Source: Streptomyces sparsogenes
GTDB taxonomy: Bacteria > Actinomycetota > Actinomycetes > Streptomycetales > Streptomycetaceae
Reading direction: 5' to 3'
DNA length: 64,000 nucleotides
NCBI RefSeq assembly: GCF_001704635.1
Contig: NZ_MAXF01000118.1
Span: forward strand, 23,081 to 87,080
The translations under genes were made by a program, and so were the position numbers. Below are positions 34,365 through 42,713 of this stretch, one piece after another (within the stretch, counting starts at the first letter, position 1; every line of letters begins with the position of its first letter). The notes below the pieces were generated by a model, which worked only from the letters and a program-made list of their open reading frames with translations, was not told the origin of the DNA and did no database searches.

Positions 34365-35150
34365 TCAGGCGGACCCCGTGCTGGCCAGCTCGGCGGACAG
34401 CTCGGCCGCGACCTCCTTGAGGATCGGCACGATGTCCTCCGTGGCCTCGTCCGTCACCCGCCCGGCCGGGCCGGAGATCGAGATGGCGGCCGCCGTGGGG
34501 GAGTCGGGCACGGTCACCGCGAGGCAGCGCACGCCCATCTCCTGCTCGTTGTCGTCCACCGCGTAGCCCTGCTCCCGCACGCGTCCCAGAGCCTCCAGGA
34601 AGACGTCCGGTGAGGTGATCGTCTTCTGGGTGGAGGCCGGCATGCCGGTGCGGGCCAGCAGCGCGCGCACCTCGTCGGCGGGCACGTCCGCGAGCAGCGC
34701 CTTGCCCACACCCGTCGTATGCGGCAGCACCCGCCGCCCGACCTCGGTGAACATCCGCATCGAGTGGCGCGAGGGGACCTGCGCGACGTACACCACCTCG
34801 TCGCCGTCCAGCAGCGCCATGTTCGCGGTCTCGCCGGTCTCCTCCACCAGCCGCGCCAGATACGGCCGGGCCCAGGTGCCCAGCAGCCGGGAGGCGCTCT
34901 CGCCGAGGCGGATCAGCCGGGGGCCCAGCGCGTAGCGGCGGTTCGGCTGCTGGCGTACGTAGCCGCAGGCGACCAGGGTGCGCATCAGGCGGTGGATGGT
35001 GGGCAGCGGCAGCCCGCTGCTGCCGGAGAGTTCGCTCAGCCCGACCTCGCCCCCGGCGTCCGCCATCCGCTCCAGCAGATCGAAGGCGCGCTCGAGGGAC
35101 TGGACGCCGCCGGAGTTGGCAGCGGCGGTCTTGGGCTCGGCGGACGGCAC
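34365..35150 (-). CDS. allR: IclR-family regulator, AllR-type
   Basis: A 261-residue IclR-family regulator. An N-terminal winged helix (SLERAFDLLERMA, then LPLPTIHRLMRTLVACGY) is followed by the effector domain with HTTGVGKALLAD and the AAAISISGPAGRV region. It lies divergent from allantoinase, exactly where AllR, the allantoin-pathway regulator, lies in S. coelicolor. Allantoin-pathway intermediates release AllR-type repressors. GTG 35150 follows AAAGGAAA. A TTCC-N7-GGAT palindrome covers its own probable -10 box, which suggests autoregulation. Confidence 0.88.
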   Translation of the reverse strand: MPSAEPKTAAANSGGVQSLERAFDLLERMADAGGEVGLSELSGSSGLPLPTIHRLMRTLVACGYVRQQPNRRYALGPRLIRLGESASRLLGTWARPYLARLVEETGETANMALLDGDEVVYVAQVPSRHSMRMFTEVGRRVLPHTTGVGKALLADVPADEVRALLARTGMPASTQKTITSPDVFLEALGRVREQGYAVDDNEQEMGVRCLAVTVPDSPTAAAISISGPAGRVTDEATEDIVPILKEVAAELSAELASTGSA

Positions 35151-35272
35151 GTCGACGTTTCCTTTCGCGGCGGATGCGGCCGGCCCTCGCGTGACTGTTC
35201 CGCCCCGGCCGACCGGCCAACGGGCAGCCTACCCGCCCCCGGCCGGCCGGGTTCTGCGGTTCGAAATCCGAC

Positions 35273-35287
35273 TTCCATTGTATGGAT
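35273..35287. promoter_or_regulatory. AllR-like operator over the allR -10 box
   Basis: TTCCATTGTATGGAT matches TTCC-N7-GGAW. On the minus strand its centre is TACAAT (35282-35277), a near-perfect -10 element for allR about 125 bases from the GTG. No good -35 is visible. It is one of three such sites in the cluster. Confidence 0.6.
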
Positions 35288-35337
35288 GGCTTGACCGGGC
35301 AGGCGGCTCGGTGAAAACTCCCGGAACAGAAAGTAGA

Positions 35338-35368
35338 TTCCGCTTCGCGGAAGTATTGCCCCTAGTGT
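35338..35368 (+). promoter_or_regulatory. Allantoinase promoter with perfect AllR-like palindrome
   Basis: TTCCGCTTCGCGGAA (35338-35352) has 6-base arms and a TTC spacer. It lies over the expected -35 position of a promoter with -10 TAGTGT (35363-35368). The start codon is at 35390 with GGAGGG upstream. This is the best-formed of the three TTCC-N7-GGAW sites. Confidence 0.7.
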
Positions 35369-35389
35369 GTCGACGAACGGAGGGCGCGG

Positions 35390-36745
35390 ATGTCCGACGC
35401 GGATCCGGATCTGGTGCTTCGCTCGACCCGCGTGGTGACCCCCGAGGGCATCCGCGCCGCCTCGGTCGCCGTCACCACGGCGGACGGAAGGATCTCGGCC
35501 GTTCTGCCCCACGACGCGGCCCTCCCGCCCGCGGCCCGCCTGGAGGACCTCGGGGACGACGTCCTCCTCCCCGGCCTCGTCGACACCCACGTCCACGTCA
35601 ACGACCCCGGCCGCACCGAGTGGGAGGGCTTCGCCTCCGCCACCCGGGCCGCCGCGGCCGGCGGCGTCACCACCCTCGTGGACATGCCGCTCAACAGCGT
35701 CCCGCCCACCACCACCGTCCGGGCCCTGGAGACCAAGCGCGCCGTCGCCCGCGCCGCGGCCCACGTCGACGTCGGCTTCTGGGGCGGCGCCGTCCCCGGC
35801 AACGTCCCCGACCTCAACCCCCTGCACGACGCGGGCGTCCTCGGCTTCAAATGCTTTCTGCTCCACTCCGGCGTGGACGAATTCCCCCACCTCGCCCCCG
35901 CCGAGCTCGACGCGGCCCTCCGCGAGATCGCGGGCTTCGGCGGCCTGCTCATCGTCCACGCCGAAGACCCCCACCTCATCGACCGGGCCCCGCGACCCAG
36001 CGGCCCCCGCTACGCCGACTTCCTCGCCTCACGCCCCCGCGAGGCCGAGAACCGGGCCGTCGCGGGCCTGATCCAGCTCGCGCGCGAGCACGCCGCCCGA
36101 GTGCACATCCTCCACCTGTCCTCCGCCGAAGCGCTCCCGATGATCGCCGCCGCCCGGCGCGAGGGCGTCCCGGTGAGCGCCGAGACCTGCCCCCACTTCC
36201 TCACCCTGACCGCCGAGGAAGTCCCCGACGGCGCCACCGAGTTCAAGTGCTGCCCGCCCATCCGCGAGGCCGCCAACCAGGACGCGCTGTGGCAGGGCCT
36301 GGCCGACGGCACCATCGACTGCGTCGTCTCCGACCACTCCCCGTGCACCGCGGACCTCAAGGCCCGCGACTTCGGCGAGGCCTGGGGCGGCATCTCCTCC
36401 CTCCAGCTCGGCCTCCCCGCCGTGTGGACCGAGGCCCGGCGACGCGGCAGGACCCTGGAGGACGTCGCCCGCTGGATGTCCACCGCCCCCGCCGGCCTGG
36501 TCGGCCTCGCGCACAAGGGCGCCATCGAGCCCGGCCGCGACGCGGACTTCGCCGTCCTCGCGCCCGACGAGACCTTCACCGTCGACCCGGCCGCCCTCCA
36601 CCACCGCAACCAGGTCACCGCCTACGCGGGCAGGACCCTGTACGGCGTCGTACGGTCCACCTGGCTGCGCGGCCGGAAGATCGCCGACCACGGCACCCCG
36701 ACGCCACCCACCGGCCGACTCCTCGAAAGGCAGCCCACCGCATGA
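35390..36745 (+). CDS. allB: Allantoinase
   Basis: A 451-residue amidohydrolase that opens allantoin to allantoate. The metal-binding HVHVND, the lysine that is carbamylated in GFKCFLLHSGVDEFP, HAEDPHLI, HILHLSS and VVSDHSPC are all in place. ATG 35390 has GGAGGG six bases upstream. The stop overlaps the allantoicase ATG (ATGA), so the two steps are translationally coupled. Transcription starts next to an AllR-like palindrome. The length is normal and no defect is seen. Confidence 0.96.
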   Translation: MSDADPDLVLRSTRVVTPEGIRAASVAVTTADGRISAVLPHDAALPPAARLEDLGDDVLLPGLVDTHVHVNDPGRTEWEGFASATRAAAAGGVTTLVDMPLNSVPPTTTVRALETKRAVARAAAHVDVGFWGGAVPGNVPDLNPLHDAGVLGFKCFLLHSGVDEFPHLAPAELDAALREIAGFGGLLIVHAEDPHLIDRAPRPSGPRYADFLASRPREAENRAVAGLIQLAREHAARVHILHLSSAEALPMIAAARREGVPVSAETCPHFLTLTAEEVPDGATEFKCCPPIREAANQDALWQGLADGTIDCVVSDHSPCTADLKARDFGEAWGGISSLQLGLPAVWTEARRRGRTLEDVARWMSTAPAGLVGLAHKGAIEPGRDADFAVLAPDETFTVDPAALHHRNQVTAYAGRTLYGVVRSTWLRGRKIADHGTPTPPTGRLLERQPTA

Positions 36746-37920
36746 CCGCGCCGATCCCCCGCTTCACCGGCGACGCGAGCCCGTACGGCGGCGGCGACCC
36801 GTACGCCGACTACCGCACCGCGGACCTCCCCTTCACCCACCTCGCGGACCTGGCCGACCGGCGGCTCGGCGGAAGCGTCATCGCCGCCAACGACGAGTTC
36901 TTCGCCGAGCGCGAGAACCTGCTGCGGCCCGAGCCCCCGCACTTCGACCCCGCCGCCTTCGGCCACAAGGGCAAGGTCATGGACGGCTGGGAGACCCGCC
37001 GCCGGCGCGGCGCCTCCGCCGCCCACCCGCACCCCGCCGACGACGACCACGACTGGGCCCTCATCCGCCTCGGCGCCCCCGGCGTCATCCACGGCATCGT
37101 CGTCGACACCGCCCACTTCCGCGGCAACCACCCCCAGTCGGTCAGCGTCGAGGCCACCTCGGCCTGGGGCACCCCCTCCCCGGAGGACCTGCTGTCCGAC
37201 GACGTACGGTGGACCGAACTCGTCCCCCGCACCCCCGTCGGCGGCCACGCGGCCAACGGCTTCCCGGTCACGGTGGCCCGCCGCTTCACCCACCTCAGGC
37301 TGAGGCAGCACCCCGACGGCGGCATCGCCCGCCTCCGCGTCCACGGCGAGGTCCTCCCCGACCCCGCCTGGCTCACCGCCCTCGGCACCTTCGACCTGGC
37401 CGCCCTGGAGAACGGCGGCGCCGCCGAGGACGCCTCCGACCGCTTCTACTCCCCGCCCGCCAACTCCATCCAGCCCGGCCGCTCCCACAAGATGGACGAG
37501 GGCTGGGAGACCCGCCGCCGCCGCGACCGGGGCCACGACTGGGTCCGCTACCGGCTCACCGAACACGCCGAGATCCGGGCCGTCGAGATCGACACCGGCT
37601 GCTACAAGGGCAACGCCCCCGGCTGGGCCGCCCTCCACGCCCTCGACGCCACCACCGGCGCCGACCCCACCGACCACACCGCCCCCGGCTGGACCGAACT
37701 CCTGCCCCGCACGCCCCTCCAGCCCGACACCGTCCACCGCTTCCTGCTCGCCGCCGCCCCGCCCGCCACCCACGTCCGCATCGACATCTTCCCTGACGGC
37801 GGCATCGCCCGCCTCCGCCTGCACGGCACCCTGACGGAGGCGGGCGCGAACCGGCTCGCGGCGCGGTACGCGGAACTGGGCGGAGCCCCAGGCATCTCCG
37901 GCGGCAGGGCACAGAGCTAG
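36742..37920 (+). CDS. alc: Allantoicase
   Basis: A 392-residue allantoicase, splitting allantoate into ureidoglycolate and urea. It has the two-repeat architecture of the family. Each half carries a GWETRRRR segment, a DTxxxxGN motif (DTAHFRGN, DTGCYKGN), a WTEL[VL]PRTP stretch and a PDGGIARLR[VL]HG end. The two repeats are visibly homologous at DNA level as well. ATG 36742 overlaps the allantoinase stop. The ureidoglycolate product must be cleaved to glyoxylate by an enzyme that I do not find in this window. Malate synthase would then consume the glyoxylate. Confidence 0.95.
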   Translation: MTAPIPRFTGDASPYGGGDPYADYRTADLPFTHLADLADRRLGGSVIAANDEFFAERENLLRPEPPHFDPAAFGHKGKVMDGWETRRRRGASAAHPHPADDDHDWALIRLGAPGVIHGIVVDTAHFRGNHPQSVSVEATSAWGTPSPEDLLSDDVRWTELVPRTPVGGHAANGFPVTVARRFTHLRLRQHPDGGIARLRVHGEVLPDPAWLTALGTFDLAALENGGAAEDASDRFYSPPANSIQPGRSHKMDEGWETRRRRDRGHDWVRYRLTEHAEIRAVEIDTGCYKGNAPGWAALHALDATTGADPTDHTAPGWTELLPRTPLQPDTVHRFLLAAAPPATHVRIDIFPDGGIARLRLHGTLTEAGANRLAARYAELGGAPGISGGRAQS

Positions 37921-37931
37921 GGCCGCGCCCG

Positions 37932-38807
37932 TTACCCCACCGGCTTCGGGAGTCCCATCGGGTTGGGGAGTCCCATCGGGTTGGGGAAGCGGAGCGCCGT
38001 CCCGCAGGCCGCGGCCAGGGGGCGCAGCAGCCCCGCCAGGCGCGCCACCTCCTCGGGGCCGAGCGTCCGCCAGGGGCGCTCGGCGGCCCGGTCCGTCGCC
38101 GCCTCGACCGTACGCAGCAGATCGCGCCCGGCGTCCGTGGCGGAGCCTTCCGGGGTGACCAGGCCGCGCTCCAGCAGGCGGTGTTCGGCGGCTTCCCACT
38201 CCTCGTCGGTCCAGCCGCGGTAGGGCTGGAGTTCGGCGCGGGGCAGGTCCGCGGCGGCGCGGAGGGCCAGGGTCTCGCAGCCGTCGAGGCCTGCGGCGAC
38301 GAGGGCCGCGACATGGCCGTCGCCGCGGTGTTCACGGAGCAGGGTGGCCGCGTGCCAGAGGCGTCCGGCGGGGTCGGTGGGGAAGTCCAGGGCGCCGTAC
38401 GCGGCGGTCAGCACCCGTCCGGCGTGGTCCAGGCCCGCGGCGAGCGGCGCCAGGGCCTCGGCGGCCCGCTCCACCTCGTGCTCGTATCCGGCGAGCAGAC
38501 GGGTCAGCGCGGCGGTGGCGCCCGCCCGGCGCAGCTCCAGGGCGCGCTCGGGGGCGGCCAGGGCCCAGACGGCGGGGAGGGCGCGGGCCACCATGGCGGG
38601 GGCGAAGCCGAAGAACGCGGCCACGACGGGCTCCGGCCCGACCGGCCCCAGGGGCGCGGCACGGCCCGCGAAGTAGCCGCGCCAGAAGCCGCGGAGACCC
38701 GCGTCCTCGTAGGCGGCCAGGGCCTCCGGCGCGAAGTACGTGACCGCGTGGATCGGCTCGAACAGGGGCCACATCGCGCGGGCCGTGGCCGCCGGGCTGT
38801 CTGCCAT
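37932..38807 (-). CDS. SCO6745-family protein
   Basis: A 291-residue actinobacterial protein I recognise as SCO6745-like: IHAVTYFAPEALAAYEDAGLRGFWRGYFAGRAAPLG opens the family core (given here in part), and YRGWTDEEWEAAEHRLLERG starts a winged-helix-like C-terminal part. The biochemical role is unknown. ATG 38807 has GAAGGGAA about nine bases upstream. The C-terminus ends in two repeats of PNPMGL produced by an 18-bp tandem duplication (37948-37983). It converges on allantoicase with an 11-base gap and has no obvious link to purines. Confidence 0.7.
   Translation of the reverse strand: MADSPAATARAMWPLFEPIHAVTYFAPEALAAYEDAGLRGFWRGYFAGRAAPLGPVGPEPVVAAFFGFAPAMVARALPAVWALAAPERALELRRAGATAALTRLLAGYEHEVERAAEALAPLAAGLDHAGRVLTAAYGALDFPTDPAGRLWHAATLLREHRGDGHVAALVAAGLDGCETLALRAAADLPRAELQPYRGWTDEEWEAAEHRLLERGLVTPEGSATDAGRDLLRTVEAATDRAAERPWRTLGPEEVARLAGLLRPLAAACGTALRFPNPMGLPNPMGLPKPVG
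37948..37983. repeat. 18-bp tandem duplication in SCO6745-like gene
   Basis: The 18 bases GGGAGTCCCATCGGGTTG occur at 37948-37965 and again at 37966-37983. The duplication adds six residues in frame to the extreme C-terminus, just before the stop. Confidence 0.85.
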
Positions 38808-39047
38808 GGTGGTGTTCCCTTCAGGGGCGGGGCGGATGGTCACAGGCCATGCTCCCGGACGGTTCCGGTGCGCTCAGGCCGCCCCGTCCGCCGGGGAGCC
38901 GCCGGAGGACGACGGCAGTGGGCCGACCGATCTGTGACCCGGATTGCGCCGACCCGTGGAACCCGGGGAGTCGGGTCGCTCGTTCACCGGGCAGCTCATC
39001 CGTAGCTATGCGATATATCCGCCATGTCCGCCCCGAGGAGCCCTGCT

Positions 39048-39887
39048 GTGACCTTGCGCCAAGAGATCGTCGGCAACGCCATGCAGATGGCGGTCTGCAG
39101 CCTCCAGCCCGGCCAGACCGTCTACTGCGAGGCCGGGAAGTTCCTGTTCAAGACGTCGAACGTGACGATGGAGACCCGGCTGTCCGGGCCCGGCGCCGGG
39201 TCGGGCGGAGGGCAGGCCCCCGGCGGCGGGAACGGTGGGGGGAACGGCGGCGGGGGCATGGGGGGCATGCTGCGGCAGGCCATGGGCACCGCCATGCAGG
39301 TGGGGCAGCGGGCGCTGGCCGGGGAGTCGCTCGCCTTCCAGTACTTCACCTCGACCGGCGGCGAGGGGACCGTCGGGTTCGCGGGCGTGCTGCCCGGGGA
39401 GATGCGCGCCCTGGAGCTGGACGGAGGCCGGGCCTGGTTCGCGGAGAAGGACGCCTTCGTGGCGGCCGAGTCGACCGTGGAGTTCGGCATCGCCTTCCAG
39501 GGCGGCAGGACGGGGCGCAGCGGCGGCGAGGGGTTCGTCCTGGAGAAGTTCACCGGGCGCGGCACGGTGATCATCTGCGGTGCGGGCAATTTCATCGACC
39601 TCAACCCGGCCGACTTCGGCGGCCGGATCGAGGTCGACACGGGCTGCATCGTGGCCTTCGAGGAGGGCATCCAGTACGGCGTGCAGCGCATCGGCGGGCT
39701 CAACCGCCAGGGCTTGATGAACGCCGTGTTCGGCGGCGAGGGCCTGTCCCTGGCCACGCTGGAGGGCGACGGGCGGGTGATTCTGCAGTCGCTGACCATG
39801 GAGGGGCTGGCCAATGCGCTGAAGAAGGCGCAGGGCGGGGACAAGCAGGGGCCGACGGGCGGGCTGTTCTCCAGCCGCGCGGGGTGA
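39048..39887 (+). CDS. AIM24-family (TIGR00266) protein
   Basis: A 279-residue AIM24/TIGR00266 protein with a double beta-helix-like fold. Landmarks are the LQPGQTVYCEAGKFLF start, the NFIDLNPADFGGRIEVDTGCIVAFE core and the C-terminal DGRVILQSL stretch. A Gly-rich insert (GGGNGGGNGGGGMGGMLRQA, about residues 55-80) replaces a loop. GTG 39048 is chosen because GAGGAG lies seven bases upstream, with ATG 39024 as the alternative. The cellular role is unknown. The 240-bp gap upstream has an AT-rich patch (GCGATATATCC, about 39010) that may be promoter. Confidence 0.8.
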   Translation: MTLRQEIVGNAMQMAVCSLQPGQTVYCEAGKFLFKTSNVTMETRLSGPGAGSGGGQAPGGGNGGGNGGGGMGGMLRQAMGTAMQVGQRALAGESLAFQYFTSTGGEGTVGFAGVLPGEMRALELDGGRAWFAEKDAFVAAESTVEFGIAFQGGRTGRSGGEGFVLEKFTGRGTVIICGAGNFIDLNPADFGGRIEVDTGCIVAFEEGIQYGVQRIGGLNRQGLMNAVFGGEGLSLATLEGDGRVILQSLTMEGLANALKKAQGGDKQGPTGGLFSSRAG

Positions 39888-39920
39888 CCGGAGGCGGCTC
39901 CAGCCGCGCGGGGTGACCGG
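39871..39920. repeat. 21-bp direct duplication spanning the AIM24 stop codon
   Basis: The bases 39871-39891, which include the TGA at 39885-39887, are repeated exactly at 39900-39920 with a period of 29. Both contain CAGCCGCGCGGGGTGACC. It is the same kind of event as at 23875 and 57369, but here the copy is out of frame. Confidence 0.75.
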
Positions 39921-39939
39921 GCCGCTGTCGGCGGCCGGG

Positions 39940-40122
39940 CTATTTGGCTCCGGCCAGGTAGAACAGCAGGAAGAGGAACGCGGCGATGAAGTGGACGCCG
40001 ACGAGGTAGATGAAGACGCGGACCGAGAGCGCCATCGGCGCGCGGTCCTCCTCCCGTACGGGCCGGCCCTGCGCCGCGCCGCCTGGCGCGCCGGTGTCCG
40101 GGGTGCTGTCGGCGTCGCTCAT
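39940..40122 (-). CDS. DUF6126-like small membrane protein
   Basis: A 60-residue protein. The N-terminal half is hydrophilic and Asp/Gly/Pro-rich, and one membrane helix follows (SVRVFIYLVGVHFIAAFLFL), ending YLAGAK. It matches my memory of the Streptomyces DUF6126 family, which is found behind XRE-cupin regulators. ATG 40122 overlaps the regulator stop (ATGA), so it is translated with it. The ORF extends far upstream in frame, but that part is antisense-type shadow of the regulator. The function is unknown. Confidence 0.7.
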   Translation of the reverse strand: MSDADSTPDTGAPGGAAQGRPVREEDRAPMALSVRVFIYLVGVHFIAAFLFLLFYLAGAK

Positions 40123-40760
40123 GGCGTGTGGTGCCTCCCTCCGCGGGCGGCGTCCCCGAGACACAGGTCGGCCGTGCCGCTCTGCAGCAGTGTGTGGACG
40201 AACAGCAGGTCCGTGCCGCCGGACGAGGCGGCGGCGATGCGGTGCGGGGTGAGCGAGTCGAAGTGGGCCGCGTCGCCGACGGCGAGCACATGGACGGTCT
40301 CGCCGAGGGTCAGCCGCAGCCGGCCCCGGGTGACGTACAGCCACTCCTCGCCCGGGTGGACCCGCACCAGGTCCTCCTGCGGGCCGGGCCCGGCCGGTAC
40401 GTGCACCCGCAGGGCCTGCATCGCCCGGCCGGGGCCGCCGGCCCGCCAGTACGTCCAGCCGCCCACCCGCGAGGCCTCCATCCGGTCGGCCCGCAGGATC
40501 GGGTCGCGTTCGGCGGAGGCCTCGCCGAGGAGGTCGGATACCGTGGTGCCGTAGGTGCGGGCCAGCGCGAGCAGCATGGGCAGCGAGGGCTGGCGCCGGG
40601 CGGTCTCCAGGCGGGAGAGGTGCGCGGGGGAGAGCCCGGCCACCCGGGCGGCGGCTTCGAGGGTCAGGCCGCTGCGCCGTCGCAGGTCGCGCAGGCGCGG
40701 CGCGACGGAGGGCAGCTCGGAGGGAGGCCCGTCGGCGGGCCCCTCGGGGAGCGGGGTCAT
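40119..40760 (-). CDS. XRE-family regulator with cupin domain
   Basis: A 213-residue regulator. A Cro/C1-type helix-turn-helix (RLRDLRRRSGLTLEAAARVA through LSRLETARRQPSLPMLLALA) is followed by a linker and a small cupin barrel (VHPGEEWLYVTRGRLRLTL, HFDSLTPHRIA). Such proteins bind a small ligand in the cupin. ATG 40760 has GGAGG very close upstream (1-2 bases), so initiation may be weak or the mRNA leaderless (TATACC at 40774-40769). It is co-translated with the DUF6126-like membrane protein and preceded by twin direct repeats that look autoregulatory. Confidence 0.85.
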   Translation of the reverse strand: MTPLPEGPADGPPSELPSVAPRLRDLRRRSGLTLEAAARVAGLSPAHLSRLETARRQPSLPMLLALARTYGTTVSDLLGEASAERDPILRADRMEASRVGGWTYWRAGGPGRAMQALRVHVPAGPGPQEDLVRVHPGEEWLYVTRGRLRLTLGETVHVLAVGDAAHFDSLTPHRIAAASSGGTDLLFVHTLLQSGTADLCLGDAARGGRHHTP

Positions 40761-40782
40761 GCCTCCGGTATAGCCAGCATTC

Positions 40783-40819
40783 GCCTCTGGGGCAAAAGTT
40801 TTGCCTCTGGGGCAAAAGT
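40783..40819. promoter_or_regulatory. Twin 20-bp-period repeats upstream of XRE-cupin gene
   Basis: GCCTCTGGGGCAAAAGT occurs at 40783-40799 and 40803-40819, exactly 20 bases (two helical turns) apart. Each has a near-palindromic GCCTC-T-GGGGC core. Between them TTTTGCC (40799-40805) and GGCAAAA (40811-40817) form a further inverted repeat. They sit 23 bases upstream of the regulator start, a typical autoregulatory operator position. Confidence 0.7.
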
Positions 40820-40969
40820 CGGCGCCGACCCCCGAGCCCCCTCCGCCGGTAGCGGGCGTTACGCCTTGGTCACGTCTCCCGGCGCTTCGGGGGGATCTTG
40901 TGAACGCCGGGGAAACTCCGGTGACTTGGCATTGACATGTCATGGTCTACGCGCGTCATGCTGAGGGGC

Positions 40970-41425
40970 ATGAGAATCCCCCCACGGATCGCCCGCATCG
41001 GTGCCCTCGGCGCCCTCGCCACGAGCCTTCTCATCGGCGGCCCGGCCGCCGCCGCCACGGCCACCCCACTCACCCCCCACGCCCCGCTCGCGCCCCTGTC
41101 CGTGTCCCAGGCCGCCCCGTCGGTGTCCCAGGTCGCGGCGGTCGGCGACATCTGCTACTCCGACCTGCCCTCGCAGGCCCATGACACCCTGGACCTGATC
41201 GAGGCCGGCGGCCCCTTCCCGTACCCGCAGGACGGGACCGTCTTCCAGAACCGCGAGGGCGTCCTGCCGACCCAGACCAGCGGCTACTACCACGAGTACA
41301 CCGTCGTCACCCCCGGCTCGGACGACCGCGGCGCCCGCCGCATCGTCACCGGGAAGAAGACGGACGAGGACTACTACACCGCCGACCACTACGCGTCGTT
41401 CGACCTGGTCGACCACGGCTGCTGA
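40970..41425 (+). CDS. Secreted guanyl-specific ribonuclease (RNase Sa type)
   Basis: A 151-residue secreted RNase of the barnase/RNase Sa family. A signal peptide (to about AAAATA) and a Pro/Ser/Ala propeptide precede a ~93-residue mature domain from DICYSDLPSQAHDTL. Residues that act in RNase Sa are present: E109 in YYHEYT, the Arg in RGARRIV and H140 in TADHYAS. So is the disulfide pair DICYS/DHGC. The start ATG 40970 is likely leaderless, because TTGACA (40932-40937) precedes CATGCT (40957-40962). TGACATGTCA (40933-40942) is a perfect palindrome over that -35. No barstar-like inhibitor gene is adjacent. Confidence 0.92.
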   Translation: MRIPPRIARIGALGALATSLLIGGPAAAATATPLTPHAPLAPLSVSQAAPSVSQVAAVGDICYSDLPSQAHDTLDLIEAGGPFPYPQDGTVFQNREGVLPTQTSGYYHEYTVVTPGSDDRGARRIVTGKKTDEDYYTADHYASFDLVDHGC

Positions 41426-41484
41426 CCGGCCGCCGACCAGCGCCGATCGGCCGCCGACCACTCAAGACCGCCACCCCCCGCACC

Positions 41485-41516
41485 GCGGCCGCTGCCTGCT
41501 CGCAGGCAGCGGCCGC
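41485..41516 (+). terminator. Strong hairpin after the RNase gene
   Basis: Fifteen-base perfect arms (41485-41499 and 41502-41516, GCGGCCGCTGCCTGC and its complement) sit around a 2-base centre, 60 bases after the RNase stop. The run after it is not T-rich, as is common for actinobacterial terminators. Confidence 0.7.
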
Positions 41517-41619
41517 CGCGTTGTGCGGGCCGCGCCCCAACCCCCGCGGGGACGGCTGTCGGTGTCGCCCGGTAGCGTTTCCGGGAGACGGCGTTGTGCG
41601 GGAGCAAGGGGAGGCACCG

Positions 41620-42585
41620 TTGGCGAGCGGCCCGGACGTGGTCACATGCGGTGAGGCGATGCTGTTGTTGCTCGCCGAGCCCGGGGTCCCTCTGGAGCGG
41701 GCCGTGCACTTCCGCCGCTCGGTCGCCGGCGCGGAGTCCAATGTGGCCATGGGCCTGGCCAGGCTCGGCCACCGGGCCCGCTGGCTGGGCCGGGTGGGCG
41801 CGGATCCGGCCGGCCGGGCCGTGCTGCGCGAGCTGCGCGCCGAGGGTGTGGACGTGGCCCACGCCGGGGTGGACGAGCAGGCCCCGACCGGGCTGCTGCT
41901 GCGCGACAGCCATCCGCACCGCGCCATCGACGTGCAGTACTACCGCTCCGGCTCGGCCGGTTCCCGGCTCGCGCCCGAGCACATACCCGCCGAGGCCGTC
42001 GCCGGCGCCCGCCTGGTGCACATCTCCGGGATCACCCCGATGCTGTCGCCGACCGCGGCGGCCGCCACCGACCGGCTGATCGAGCTGGCCCGCGCCGCCG
42101 GAGCGGAGGTCTCCTTCGATCCGAACGTGCGGCGCAAGCTGGGCGGGGCGGCGCAGTGGGCGCAGACGGCCGGACGGCTGCTGCGCGAGGCCGACCTCGT
42201 CCTCGCGGGCGAGGACGAGCTGGAGCTGCTGACCGCGAGGTCCGCCGACGAGGCCGCGGCGGAGCTGCTGGACGGCCGGGCCCACACCGTCGTCATCAAG
42301 CGCGCCGACCGCTCCGCGACCGCCCTGACCGCGGGCGGCCGTGGGGACCAGCCGCCCTATCCGGTGCCGGTCACCGACCCGGTCGGCGCGGGGGACGCCT
42401 TCGCCGCGGGATATCTGTCGGCCCGGCTGCGCGGGCTGTCCGAGTCGCGGGCGCTCGCCGAGGCCGCCTGTGTGGCCGCGCTGGTCGTCCAGAGCGCCAC
42501 CGACACGGACGGGCTGCCGAGCGCGGACGGGCGCGAGCGGGCCCTGGCCGCGTTCGAGGACGGCGCCGACCCCGTCCACCGCTGA
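41620..42585 (+). CDS. PfkB-family 2-keto-3-deoxygluconate kinase
   Basis: A ~321-residue PfkB sugar kinase. VTCGEAMLLLLAEP, the AGAESNVAMGLARLG substrate-binding segment and the C-terminal DPVGAGDAFAAGY motif with the catalytic Asp are clear. The KDPG aldolase gene follows, so the substrate is most likely 2-keto-3-deoxygluconate, which the kinase phosphorylates to KDPG. TTG 41620 has AAGGGGAGG six bases upstream and is preferred. GTG 41596 is possible. The pair would serve uronate or alginate/pectin breakdown, or galactonate-type pathways. The source sugar is not visible here. Confidence 0.85.
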   Translation: MASGPDVVTCGEAMLLLLAEPGVPLERAVHFRRSVAGAESNVAMGLARLGHRARWLGRVGADPAGRAVLRELRAEGVDVAHAGVDEQAPTGLLLRDSHPHRAIDVQYYRSGSAGSRLAPEHIPAEAVAGARLVHISGITPMLSPTAAAATDRLIELARAAGAEVSFDPNVRRKLGGAAQWAQTAGRLLREADLVLAGEDELELLTARSADEAAAELLDGRAHTVVIKRADRSATALTAGGRGDQPPYPVPVTDPVGAGDAFAAGYLSARLRGLSESRALAEAACVAALVVQSATDTDGLPSADGRERALAAFEDGADPVHR

Positions 42586-42713
42586 GCCCGGGACCCTCAC
42601 CCTCCACCGCTCCCCCCCGCAGACAATCGCACAGCGAACCGCCGCATATCCCGGAGGCAATCCGGAGCGGCATCCCCAGGAGACCCTTCTGAGAGGAAAG
42701 GCGGCGAATTGCC

